From: Rhynochetos jubatus
Lineage: Eukaryota > Chordata > Aves > Eurypygiformes > Rhynochetidae
Assembly (NCBI GenBank): GCA_027574665.1
Contig: CM050655.1
Location: 868,001-932,000, forward strand
Direction of reading: 5' to 3'
Length of the DNA stretch: 64,000 nt
Below the pieces are notes generated by a model. It did no database searches and had not been told where the DNA came from. It saw only the letters and a list, made by a program, of their open reading frames with translations. This document shows, piece by piece, positions 1 to 10,035 of this stretch; the first letter of the stretch is position 1; each line of letters begins with the position of its first letter. The translations under genes and the position numbers were made by a program.

Positions 1-422
1 CTGCGTGCCAGAGCAGCCGGATCGCTGTGTCGCTTGCAATCTCCAGTTCCAACAGTGCCACAGTTCCTCGGCAACAGAAAGAGCTAGGAAGGAATTGCTT
101 GCGCTGATTTCTCTCGCTGTGCTCTAGCAGTTCGTTCCCTTTTCGGCAGAGCGCGGGACCGCTTGCAAAGCTTAGAAACAAACCTCTCCCTTTGCCTCCA
201 AAAGGGAGAGAGCTACGAGAGAATTTCTTAGGGAAACCTTGTTTGTTTTGGCAGAGCACTGCATGCTTCTTAAGACAGAGCTCTGGATCCCCGGGAAAGT
301 CGAAATCCACAGGGTCACCTTCTCTGTGCTAACCGGCTCGGAGAGGCTCGAAGGCGCGGCTCGTTGAAGCGTCTGCCCGAACACGGACATCTGAAGCAGC
401 ACTGTAATGCGAGCAAACAGAA

Positions 423-551
423 AGAGTTAGGAGAGAATTTCTTGTCCCTCCTTGCTGCGCCTTTGCAGAGCACTGCGTGCCAGAGCAGCCGGATCGCTGT
501 GTTGCTTGCAATCTCCAGTTCCAACAGTGCCACAGTTCCTCGGCAACAGAA
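423..551 (+). repeat. Submonomer A of the composite unit (129 bp)
   Basis: Starts with AGAGTTAGGAGAGAATTTCTT and ends at ...GGCAACAGAA. It carries GCAGAGCACTGC at offset 42. The same start motif with few changes recurs at 552 and 681, exactly 129 and 258 bp downstream. Submonomer C has GCAGAGCACTGC at the identical offset of 42. This regular internal spacing points to an older, shorter repeat of about 129 bp from which the present 472-bp unit was built. The homology is clear at the submonomer starts and around offset 42 and weak elsewhere, so the divergence is old. Confidence 0.7.
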
Positions 552-680
552 AGAGCTAGGAAGGAATTGCTTGCGCTGATTTCTCTCGCTGTGCTCTAGC
601 AGTTCGTTCCCTTTTCGGCAGAGCGCGGGACCGCTTGCAAAGCTTAGAAACAAACCTCTCCCTTTTCCTCCAAAAGGGAG
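552..680 (+). repeat. Submonomer B of the composite unit (129 bp)
   Basis: Begins AGAGCTAGGAAGGAATTGCTT, matching the start of submonomer A at most positions. At offset 42 it carries CTCTAGCAGTTCGTTCC, a degenerate version of the GCAGAGCACTGCGTGCC motif of A. It contains the p107 A/T and p124-125 CT/AC variable sites, the 18-bp CENP-B-like motif, the HindIII site and most of the hairpin. Its tail (CAAAAGGGAG) runs directly into the AGAGCTACGAG start of submonomer C. Confidence 0.6.
613..630 (+). other. Second CENP-B-like motif with one extra base
   Basis: TTTCGGCAGAGCGCGGGA contains TTCG, four bases, A, then three bases instead of two, then CGGG and A. It therefore has all nine core bases of the CENP-B box but with one base of extra spacing. 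It occurs once per unit at p141-p158. Spacing matters for CENP-B binding, so this is probably not a functional box as written. Confidence 0.25.
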
Positions 681-682
681 AG
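656..682. other. Perfect 11-bp inverted repeat (hairpin), one per unit
   Basis: CTCTCCCTTTT and AAAAGGGAGAG are exact reverse complements separated by the 5-base spacer CCTCC. The structure spans p184-p210 of every unit. Two variant classes disturb it. T to G at p194, next to the loop, occurs in the units at 194, 2082 and 14826. G to A at p208, in the right arm, occurs at 24752, 30888 and 39856. Short dyad symmetries are reported in several centromeric satellites; a role here is inference only. Confidence 0.85.
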
Positions 683-732
683 AGCTACGAGAGAATTTCT
701 TAGGGAAACCTTGTTTGTTTTGGCAGAGCACT

Positions 733-767
733 GCATGCCTCTTAAGACAGAGCTCTGGATCCCCGGG
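733..767. other. Cluster of five palindromes
   Basis: Within 35 bp lie GCATGC (733-738), CTTAAG (741-746), CAGAGCTCTG (748-757), GGATCC (757-762) and CCCGGG (762-767). The last three abut or share end bases. The cluster is kept in nearly all units. A p286 G to T change breaks GGATCC at 32854 and 61174, and a nearby G to T change at 24357 also alters it. It overlaps the start of the CENP-B-like 17-mer. Confidence 0.85.
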
Positions 768-777
768 AAAGTCGAAA
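761..777 (-). other. CENP-B box-like 17-mer, 8 of 9 essential bases
   Basis: On the minus strand this reads TTTCGACTTTCCCGGGG. The known CENP-B box core is nTTCGnnnnAnnCGGGn. TTCG and CGGG are present with exact spacing, and only the central A is replaced by T. The site recurs in each unit at p289-p305. In three units (A at 4078, 7854 and 12574) a CpG-to-CpA change destroys TTCG. One 8-of-9 match on either strand of 472 bp is expected by chance at about 0.1, so the match is suggestive only. Confidence 0.4.
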
Positions 778-813
778 TCCACAGGGTCACCTTCTCTGTG
801 CTAACCGGCTCGG

Positions 814-894
814 AGAGGCTCGAAGGCGCGGCTCGTTGAAGCGTCTGCCCGAACACGGACATCTAAAGCAGCACTGTAATGCGAGCAAACAGAA
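814..894 (+). repeat. Submonomer D, short fourth segment (81 bp)
   Basis: Begins AGAGGCTCGAAGG, comparable with the AGAGCTAGGAAGG start of B, but is only 81 bp long before the next unit's submonomer A begins. It contains GCAGCACTGTAATGCG, resembling the offset-42 motif. Its end, GCAAACAGAAAGAG, closely matches the A-B junction GGCAACAGAAAGAG. The simplest reading is a fourth copy of the ancestral repeat with an internal loss of about 48 bp. It holds the p393 and p413 variable sites. Assignment as a submonomer is less certain than for A-C. Confidence 0.5.
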
Positions 895-1296
895 AGAGTT
901 AGGAGAGAATTTCTTGTCCCTCCTTGCTGCGCCTTTGCAGAGCACTGCGTGCCAGAGCAGCCGGATCGCTGTGTTGCTTGCAATCTCCAGTTCCAACAGT
1001 GCCACAGTTCCTCGGCAACAGAAAGAGCTAGGAAGGAATTGCTTGCGCTGATTTCTCTCGCTGTGCTACAGCAGTTCGTTCCCTTTTCGGCAGAGCGCGG
1101 GACCGCTTGCAAAGCTTAGAAACAAACCTCTCCCTTTTCCTCCAAAAGGGAGAGAGCTACGAGAGAATTTCTTAGGGAAACCTTGTTTGTTTTGGCAGAG
1201 CACTGCATGCCTCTTAAGACAGAGCTCTGGATCCCCGGGAAAGTCGAAATCCACAGGGTCACCTTCTCTGTGCTAACCGGCTCGGAGAGGCTCGAA

Positions 1297-4200
1297 GGCG
1301 CGGCTCGTTGAAGCGTCTGCCCGAACACGGACATCTGAAGCAGCACTGTAATGCGAGCAAACAGAAAGAGTTAGGAGAGAATTTCTTGTCCCTCCTTGCT
1401 GCGCCTTTGCAGAGCACTGCGTGCCAGAGCAGCCGGATCGCTGTGTCGCTTGCAATCTCCAGTTCCAACAGTGCCACAGTTCCTCGGCAACAGAAAGAGC
1501 TAGGAAGGAATTGCTTGCGCTGATTTCTCTCGCTGTGCTCTAGCAGTTCGTTCCCTTTTCGGCAGAGCGCGGGACCGCTTGCAAAGCTTAGAAACAAACC
1601 TCTCCCTTTTCCTCCAAAAGGGAGAGAGCTACGAGAGAATTTCTTAGGGAAACCTTGTTTGTTTTGGCAGAGCACTGCATGCCTCTTAAGACAGAGCTCT
1701 GGATCCCCGGGAAAGTCGAAATCCACAGGGTCACCTTCTCTGTGCTAACAGGCTCGGAGAGGCTCGAAGGCGCGGCTCGTTGAAGCGTCTGCCCGAACAC
1801 GGACATCTAAAGCAGCACTGTAATGCGAGCAAACAGAAAGAGTTAGGAGAGAATTTCTTGTCCCTTCTTGCTGCGCCTTTGCAGAGCACTGCGTGCCAGA
1901 GCAGCCGGATCGCTGTGTCGCTTGCAATCTCCAGTTCCAACAGTGCCACAGTTCCTCGGCAACAGAAAGAGCTAGGAAGGAATTGCTTGCGCTGATTTCT
2001 CTCGCTGTGCTCTAGCAGTTCGTTCCCTTTTCGGCAGAGCGCGGGACCGCTTGCAAAGCTTAGAAACAAACCTCTCCCTTTGCCTCCAAAAGGGAGAGAG
2101 CTACGAGAGAATTTCTTAGGGAAACCTTGTTTGTTTTGGCAGAGCACTGCATGCCTCTTAAGACAGAGCTCTGGATCCCCGGGAAAGTCGAAATCCACAG
2201 GGTCACCTTCTCTGTGCTAACCGGCTCGGAGAGGCTCGAAGGCGCGGCTCGTTGAAGCGTCTGCCCGAACACGGACATCTGAAGCAGCACTGTAATGCGA
2301 GCAAACAGAAAGAGTTAGGAGAGAATTTCTTGTCCCTCCTTGCTGCGCCTTTGCAGAGCACTGCGTGCCAGAGCAGCCGGATCGCTGTGTCGCTTGCAAT
2401 CTCCAGTTCCAACAGTGCCACAGTTCCTCGGCAACAGAAAGAGCTAGGAAGGAATTGCTTGCGCTGATTTCTCTCGCTGTGCTCTAGCAGTTCGTTCCCT
2501 TTTCGGCAGAGCGCGGGACCGCTTGCAAAGCTTAGAAACAAACCTCTCCCTTTTCCTCCAAAAGGGAGAGAGCTACGAGAGAATTTCTTAGGGAAACCTT
2601 GTTTGTTTTGGCAGAGCACTGCATGCCTCTTAAGACAGAGCTCTGGATCCCCGGGAAAGTCGAAATCCACAGGGTCACCTTCTCTGTGCTAACCGGCTCG
2701 GAGAGGCTCGAAGGCGCGGCTCGTTGAAGCGTCTGCCCGAACACGGACATCTGAAGCAGCACTGTAATGCGAGCAAACAGAAAGAGTTAGGAGAGAATTT
2801 CTTGTCCCTCCTTGCTGCGCCTTTGCAGAGCACTGCGTGCCAGAGCAGCCGGATCGCTGTGTCGCTTGCAATCTCCAGTTCCAACAGTGCCACAGTTCCT
2901 CGGCAACAGAAAGAGCTAGGAAGGAATTGCTTGCGCTGATTTCTCTCGCTGTGCTACAGCAGTTCGTTCCCTTTTCGGCAGAGCGCGGGACCGCTTGCAA
3001 AGCTTAGAAACAAACCTCTCCCTTTTCCTCCAAAAGGGAGAGAGCTACGAGAGAATTTCTTAGGGAAACCTTGTTTGTTTTGGCAGAGCACTGCATGCCT
3101 CTTAAGACAGAGCTCTGGATCCCCGGGAAAGTCGAAATCCACAGGGTCACCTTCTCTGTGCTAACCGGCTCGGAGAGGCTCGAAGGCGCGGCTCGTTGAA
3201 GCGTCTGCCCGAACACGGACATCTAAAGCAGCACTGTAATGCGAGCAAACAGAAAGAGTTAGGAGAGAATTTCTTGTCCCTCCTTGCTGCGCCTTTGCAG
3301 AGCACTGCGTGCCAGAGCAGCCGGATCGCTGTGTCGCTTGCAATCTCCAGTTCCAACAGTGCCACAGTTCCTCGGCAACAGAAAGAGCTAGGAAGGAATT
3401 GCTTGCGCTGATTTCTCTCGCTGTGCTCTAGCAGTTCGTTCCCTTTTCGGCAGAGCGCGGGACCGCTTGCAAAGCTTAGAAACAAACCTCTCCCTTTTCC
3501 TCCAAAAGGGAGAGAGCTACGAGAGAATTTCTTAGGGAAACCTTGTTTGTTTTGGCAGAGCACTGCATGCCTCTTAAGACAGAGCTCTGGATCCCCGGGA
3601 AAGTCGAAATCCACAGGGTCACCTTCTCTGTGCTAACCGGCTCGGAGAGGCTCGAAGGCGCGGCTCGTTGAAGCGTCTGCCCGAACACGGACATCTAAAG
3701 CAGCACTGTAATGCGAGCAAACAGAAAGAGTTAGGAGAGAATTTCTTGTCCCTCCTTGCTGCGCCTTTGCAGAGCACTGCGTGCCAGAGCAGCCGGATCG
3801 CTGTGTCGCTTGCAATCTCCAGTTCCAACAGTGCCACAGTTCCTCGGCAACAGAAAGAGCTAGGAAGGAATTGCTTGCGCTGATTTCTCTCGCTGTGCTC
3901 TAGCAGTTCGTTCCCTTTTCGGCAGAGCGCGGGACCGCTTGCAAAGCTTAGAAACAAACCTCTCCCTTTTCCTCCAAAAGGGAGAGAGCTACGAGAGAAT
4001 TTCTTAGGGAAACCTTGTTTGTTTTGGCAGAGCACTGCATGCCTCTTAAGACAGAGCTCTGGATCCCCGGGAAAGTCAAAATCCACAGGGTCACCTTCTC
4101 TGTGCTAACAGGCTCGGAGAGGCTCGAAGGCGCGGCTCGTTGAAGCGTCTGCCCGAACACGGACATCTAAAGCAGCACTGTAATGCGACCAAACAGAAAG

Positions 4201-7200
4201 AGTTAGGAGAGAATTTCTTGTCCCTCCTTGCTGCGCCTTTGCAGAGCACTGCGTGCCAGAGCAGCCGGATCGCTGTGTCGCTTGCAATCTCCAGTTCCAA
4301 CAGTGCCACAGTTCCTCGGCAACAGAAAGAGCTAGGAAGGAATTGCTTGCGCTGATTTCTCTCGCTGTGCTCTAGCAGTTCGTTCCCTTTTCGGCAGAGC
4401 GCGGGACCGCTTGCAAAGCTTAGAAACAAACCTCTCCCTTTTCCTCCAAAAGGGAGAGAGCTACGAGAGAATTTCTTAGGGAAACCTTGTTTGTTTTGGC
4501 AGAGCACTGCATGCCTCTTAAGACAGAGCTCTGGATCCCCGGGAAAGTCGAAATCCACAGGGTCACCTTCTCTGTGCTAACAGGCTCGGAGAGGCTCGAA
4601 TGCGCGGCTCGTTGAAGCGTCTGCCCGAACACGGACATCTAAAGCAGCACTGTAATGCGACCAAACAGAAAGAGTTAGGAGAGAATTTCTTGTCCCTCCT
4701 TGCTGCGCCTTTGCAGAGCACTGCGTGCCAGAGCAGCCGGATCGCTGTGTCGCTTGCAATCTCCAGTTCCAACAGTGCCACAGTTCCTCGGCAACAGAAA
4801 GAGCTAGGAAGGAATTGCTTGCGCTGATTTCTCTCGCTGTGCTCTAGCAGTTCGTTCCCTTTTCGGCAGAGCGCGGGACCGCTTGCAAAGCTTAGAAACA
4901 AACCTCTCCCTTTTCCTCCAAAAGGGAGAGAGCTACGAGAGAATTTCTTAGGGAAACCTTGTTTGTTTTGGCAGAGCACTGCATGCCTCTTAAGACAGAG
5001 CTCTGGATCCCCGGGAAAGTCGAAATCCACAGGGTCACCTTCTCTGTGCTAACCGGCTCGGAGAGGCTCGAAGGCGCGGCTCGTTGAAGCGTCTGCCCGA
5101 ACACGGACATCTGAAGCAGCACTGTAATGCGAGCAAACAGAAAGAGTTAGGAGAGAATTTCTTGTCCCTCCTTGCTGCGCCTTTGCAGAGCACTGCGTGC
5201 CAGAGCAGCCGGATCGCTGTGTCGCTTGCAATCTCCAGTTCCAACAGTGCCACAGTTCCTCGGCAACAGAAAGAGCTAGGAAGGAATTGCTTGCGCTGAT
5301 TTCTCTCGCTGTGCTCTAGCAGTTCGTTCCCTTTTCGGCAGAGCGCGGGACCGCTTGCAAAGCTTAGAAACAAACCTCTCCCTTTTCCTCCAAAAGGGAG
5401 AGAGCTACGAGAGAATTTCTTAGGGAAACCTTGTTTGTTTTGGCAGAGCACTGCATGCCTCTTAAGACAGAGCTCTGGATCCCCGGGAAAGTCGAAATCC
5501 ACAGGGTCACCTTCTCTGTGCTAACCGGCTCGGAGAGGCTCGAAGGCGCGGCTCGTTGAAGCGTCTGCCCGAACACGGACATCTGAAGCAGCACTGTAAT
5601 GCGAGCAAACAGAAAGAGTTAGGAGAGAATTTCTTGTCCCTCCTTGCTGCGCCTTTGCAGAGCACTGCGTGCCAGAGCAGCCGGATCGCTGTGTCGCTTG
5701 CAATCTCCAGTTCCAACAGTGCCACAGTTCCTCGGCAACAGAAAGAGCTAGGAAGGAATTGCTTGCGCTGATTTCTCTCGCTGTGCTCTAGCAGTTCGTT
5801 CCCTTTTCGGCAGAGCGCGGGACCGCTTGCAAAGCTTAGAAACAAACCTCTCCCTTTTCCTCCAAAAGGGAGAGAGCTACGAGAGAATTTCTTAGGGAAA
5901 CCTTGTTTGTTTTGGCAGAGCACTGCATGCCTCTTAAGACAGAGCTCTGGATCCCCGGGAAAGTCGAAATCCACAGGGTCACCTTCTCTGTGCTAACCGG
6001 CTCGGAGAGGCTCGAAGGCGCGGCTCGTTGAAGCGTCTGCCCGAACACGGACATCTGAAGCAGCACTGTAATGCGAGCAAACAGAAAGAGTTAGGAGAGA
6101 ATTTCTTGTCCCTCCTTGCTGCGCCTTTGCAGAGCACTGCGTGCCAGAGCAGCCGGATCGCTGTGTTGCTTGCAATCTCCAGTTCCAACAGTGCCACAGT
6201 TCCTCGGCAACAGAAAGAGCTAGGAAGGAATTGCTTGCGCTGATTTCTCTCGCTGTGCTCTAGCAGTTCGTTCCCTTTTCGGCAGAGCGCGGGACCGCTT
6301 GCAAAGCTTAGAAACAAACCTCTCCCTTTTCCTCCAAAAGGGAGAGAGCTACGAGAGAATTTCTTAGGGAAACCTTGTTTGTTTTGGCAGAGCACTGCAT
6401 GCCTCTTAAGACAGAGCTCTGGATCCCCGGGAAAGTCGAAATCCACAGGGTCACCTTCTCTGTGCTAACCGGCTCGGAGAGGCTCGAAGGCGCGGCTCGT
6501 TGAAGCGTCTGCCCGAACACGGACATCTAAAGCAGCACTGTAATGCGACCAAACAGAAAGAGTTAGGAGAGAATTTCTTGTCCCTCCTTGCTGCGCCTTT
6601 GCAGAGCACTGCGTGCCAGAGCAGCCGGATCGCTGTGTTGCTTGCAATCTCCAGTTCCAACAGTGCCACAGTTCCTCGGCAACAGAAAGAGCTAGGAAGG
6701 AATTGCTTGCGCTGATTTCTCTCGCTGTGCTCTAGCAGTTCGTTCCCTTTTCGGCAGAGCGCGGGACCGCTTGCAAAGCTTAGAAACAAACCTCTCCCTT
6801 TTCCTCCAAAAGGGAGAGAGCTACGAGAGAATTTCTTAGGGAAACCTTGTTTGTTTTGGCAGAGCACTGCATGCCTCTTAAGACAGAGCTCTGGATCCCC
6901 GGGAAAGTCGAAATCCACAGGGTCACCTTCTCTGTGCTAACCGGCTCGGAGAGGCTCGAAGGCGCGGCTCGTTGAAGCGTCTGCCCGAACACGGACATCT
7001 AAAGCAGCACTGTAATGCGACCAAACAGAAAGAGTTAGGAGAGAATTTCTTGTCCCTCCTTGCTGCGCCTTTGCAGAGCACTGCGTGCCAGAGCAGCCGG
7101 ATCGCTGTGTTGCTTGCAATCTCCAGTTCCAACAGTGCCACAGTTCCTCGGCAACAGAAAGAGCTAGGAAGGAATTGCTTGCGCTGATTTCTCTCGCTGT

Positions 7201-7853
7201 GCTCTAGCAGTTCGTTCCCTTTTCGGCAGAGCGCGGGACCGCTTGCAAAGCTTAGAAACAAACCTCTCCCTTTTCCTCCAAAAGGGAGAGAGCTACGAGA
7301 GAATTTCTTAGGGAAACCTTGTTTGTTTTGGCAGAGCACTGCATGCCTCTTAAGACAGAGCTCTGGATCCCCGGGAAAGTCGAAATCCACAGGGTCACCT
7401 TCTCTGTGCTAACCGGCTCGGAGAGGCTCGAAGGCGCGGCTCGTTGAAGCGTCTGCCCGAACACGGACATCTAAAGCAGCACTGTAATGCGACCAAACAG
7501 AAAGAGTTAGGAGAGAATTTCTTGTCCCTTCTTGCTGCGCCTTTGCAGAGCACTGCGTGCCAGAGCAGCCGGATCGCTGTGTTGCTTGCAATCTCCAGTT
7601 CCAACAGTGCCACAGTTCCTCGGCAACAGAAAGAGCTAGGAAGGAATTGCTTGCGCTGATTTCTCTCGCTGTGCTCTAGCAGTTCGTTCCCTTTTCGGCA
7701 GAGCGCGGGACCGCTTGCAAAGCTTAGAAACAAACCTCTCCCTTTTCCTCCAAAAGGGAGAGAGCTACGAGAGAATTTCTTAGGGAAACCTTGTTTGTTT
7801 TGGCAGAGCACTGCATGCCTCTTAAGACAGAGCTCTGGATCCCCGGGAAAGTC
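1297..7853 (+). repeat. Mixed-haplotype satellite units
   Basis: These are ordinary units with reassorted alleles. Notable copies carry p194 G at 2082 without the p267 T partner, AC at 2956-2957, p302 A at 4078 followed by p353 T at 4601, and a run of units alike at the main sites (p413 C with the following p31 T) near 6,500-7,850. No gene or non-satellite sequence is present. Confidence 0.9.
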
Positions 7854-10035
7854 AAAATCCACAGGGTCACCTTCTCTGTGCTAACAGGCTCGGAGAGGCT
7901 CGAAGGCGCGGCTCGTTGAAGCGTCTGCCCGAACACGGACATCTAAAGCAGCACTGTAATGCGACCAAACAGAAAGAGTTAGGAGAGAATTTCTTGTCCC
8001 TCCTTGCTGCGCCTTTGCAGAGCACTGCGTGCCAGAGCAGCCGGATCGCTGTGTCGCTTGCAATCTCCAGTTCCAACAGTGCCACAGTTCCTCGGCAACA
8101 GAAAGAGCTAGGAAGGAATTGCTTGCGCTGATTTCTCTCGCTGTGCTCTAGCAGTTCGTTCCCTTTTCGGCAGAGCGCGGGACCGCTTGCAAAGCTTAGA
8201 AACAAACCTCTCCCTTTTCCTCCAAAAGGGAGAGAGCTACGAGAGAATTTCTTAGGGAAACCTTGTTTGTTTTGGCAGAGCACTGCATGCCTCTTAAGAC
8301 AGAGCTCTGGATCCCCGGGAAAGTCGAAATCCACAGGGTCACCTTCTCTGTGCTAACCGGCTCGGAGAGGCTCGAATGCGCGGCTCGTTGAAGCGTCTGC
8401 CCGAACACGGACATCTAAAGCAGCACTGTAATGCGACCAAACAGAAAGAGTTAGGAGAGAATTTCTTGTCCCTCCTTGCTGCGCCTTTGCAGAGCACTGC
8501 GTGCCAGAGCAGCCGGATCGCTGTGTTGTTTGCAATCTCCAGTTCCAACAGTGCCACAGTTCCTCGGCAACAGAAAGAGCTAGGAAGGAATTGCTTGCGC
8601 TGATTTCTCTCGCTGTGCTCTAGCAGTTCGTTCCCTTTTCGGCAGAGCGCGGGACCGCTTGCAAAGCTTAGAAACAAACCTCTCCCTTTTCCTCCAAAAG
8701 GGAGAGAGCTACGAGAGAATTTCTTAGGGAAACCTTGTTTGTTTTGGCAGAGCACTGCATGCCTCTTAAGACAGAGCTCTGGATCCCCGGGAAAGTCGAA
8801 ATCCACAGGGTCACCTTCTCTGTGCTAACAGGCTCGGAGAGGCTCGAAGGCGCGGCTCGTTGAAGCGTCTGCCCGAACACGGACATCTAAAGCAGCACTG
8901 TAATGCGAGCAAACAGAAAGAGTTAGGAGAGAATTTCTTGTCCCTCCTTGCTGCGCCTTTGCAGAGTACTGCGTGCCAGAGCAGCCGGATCGCTGTGTTG
9001 CTTGCAATCTCCAGTTCCAACAGTGCCACAGTTCCTCGGCAACAGAAAGAGCTAGGAAGGAATTGCTTGCGCTGATTTCTCTCGCTGTGCTACAGCAGTT
9101 CGTTCCCTTTTCGGCAGAGCGCGGGACCGCTTGCAAAGCTTAGAAACAAACCTCTCCCTTTTCCTCCAAAAGGGAGAGAGCTACGAGAGAATTTCTTAGG
9201 GAAACCTTGTTTGTTTTGGCAGAGCACTGCATGCCTCTTAAGACAGAGCTCTGGATCCCCGGGAAAGTCGAAATCCACAGGGTCACCTTCTCTGTGCTAA
9301 CCGGCTCGGAGAGGCTCGAAGGCGCGGCTCGTTGAAGCGTCTGCCCGAACACGGACATCTGAAGCAGCACTGTAATGCGACCAAACAGAAAGAGTTAGGA
9401 GAGAATTTCTTGTCCCTCCTTGCTGCGCCTTTGCAGAGCACTGCGTGCCAGAGCAGCCGGATCGCTGTGTTGCTTGCAATCTCCAGTTCCAACAGTGCCA
9501 CAGTTCCTCGGCAACAGAAAGAGCTAGGAAGGAATTGCTTGCCCTGTTTTCTCTCGCTGTGCTCTAGCAGTTCGTTCCCTTTTCGGCAGAGCGCGGGACC
9601 GCTTGCAAAGCTTAGAAACAAACCTCTCCCTTTTCCTCCAAAAGGGAGAGAGCTACGAGAGAATTTCTTAGGGAAACCTTGTTTGTTTTGGCAGAGCACT
9701 GCATGCCTCTTAAGACAGAGCTCTGGATCCCCGGGAAAGTCGAAATCCACAGGGTCACCTTCTCTGTGCTAACCGGCTCGGAGAGGCTCGAAGGCGCGGC
9801 TCGTTGAAGCGTCTGCCCGAACACGGACATCTAAAGCAGCACTGTAATGCGACCAAACAGAAAGAGTTAGGAGAGAATTTCTTGTCCCTTCTTGCTGCGC
9901 CTTTGCAGAGCACTGCGTGCCAGAGCAGCCGGATCGCTGTGTCGCTTGCAATCTCCAGTTCCAACAGTGCCACAGTTCCTCGGCAACAGAAAGAGCTAGG
10001 AAGGAATTGCTTGCGCTGATTTCTCTCGCTGTGCT
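7854..10035 (+). repeat. Segment related to 12,574-14,755 (10-unit offset), copy 1
   Basis: Marker order here is p302 A (7854), p353 T one unit later, then a unit with the rare GCCCTGTTTTC sequence near 9541-9551, then p450 T (9890). The same order recurs 4,720 bp downstream. About ten point differences lie between the copies, including p31, p413, p334, p393 and the p124-125 pair. This is an older or later-converted duplication, not a fresh one. Confidence 0.6.

Larger units (their letters stand above)
681..813 (+). repeat. Submonomer C of the composite unit (133 bp)
   Basis: Begins AGAGCTACGAGAGAATTTCTT, differing from submonomer A at two bases in this stretch, and has GCAGAGCACTGC at the same offset of 42. 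After about offset 55 it diverges into the palindrome cluster and the CENP-B-like 17-mer. It is about 4 bp longer than A and B. A and C are the closest pair of submonomers. Confidence 0.65.
473..944 (+). repeat. Reference 472-bp satellite unit
   Basis: This is a representative complete unit in the phase used here (p1-p472). It starts at CTGCGTGCC and ends just before the next copy of the same motif at 945. GC content by hand count is 250 of 472 (53%), and about 25 CpG dinucleotides are present. It holds single HindIII (AAGCTT, 640-645), SphI-type GCATGC, AflII-type CTTAAG, SacI-type GAGCTC, BamHI (GGATCC) and SmaI-type CCCGGG sites, so several enzymes should cut the array into a 472-bp ladder. 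Its length is 3x157+1, so any reading frame shifts at each unit and no long tandem-repeat protein can be encoded. I see no TATA box and no convincing polymerase III promoter pair. Confidence 0.95.
1..1296 (+). repeat. Segment identical to 14,633-15,928 (31-unit offset), copy 1
   Basis: This segment shares with 14,633-15,928 the rare pair p194 G and p267 T (194 and 267 here), then p31 T, p393 G, and the next unit's AC allele at 1068-1069. I found no difference over 1,296 bp. The match stops at 1297, which is G here and T at 15929. The left limit is beyond the window, so the duplication may be longer. Confidence 0.8.

Noticed and set aside
602-612. GTTCGTTCCC as a possible tRNA/SINE B box
   Set aside because: It matches the B box only partly, and no convincing A box lies at the right distance upstream. 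No tRNA cloverleaf can be drawn. A SINE origin of the unit cannot be supported.
757-767. GGATCCCCGGG resembling a cloning-vector polylinker
   Set aside because: It is present in almost every unit with natural variants and is embedded in satellite sequence, so it is a chance juxtaposition and not vector contamination.
315-782. Minus-strand open frame of 155 residues (up to 170 in some units) repeated in nearly every unit
   Set aside because: It exists because the same 472 bp recurs. It overlaps other open frames on both strands, has no recognisable domain and no promoter or splice context, and 472 is not a multiple of three. Its Cys/Arg/Ser-rich composition looks like translated noncoding DNA.
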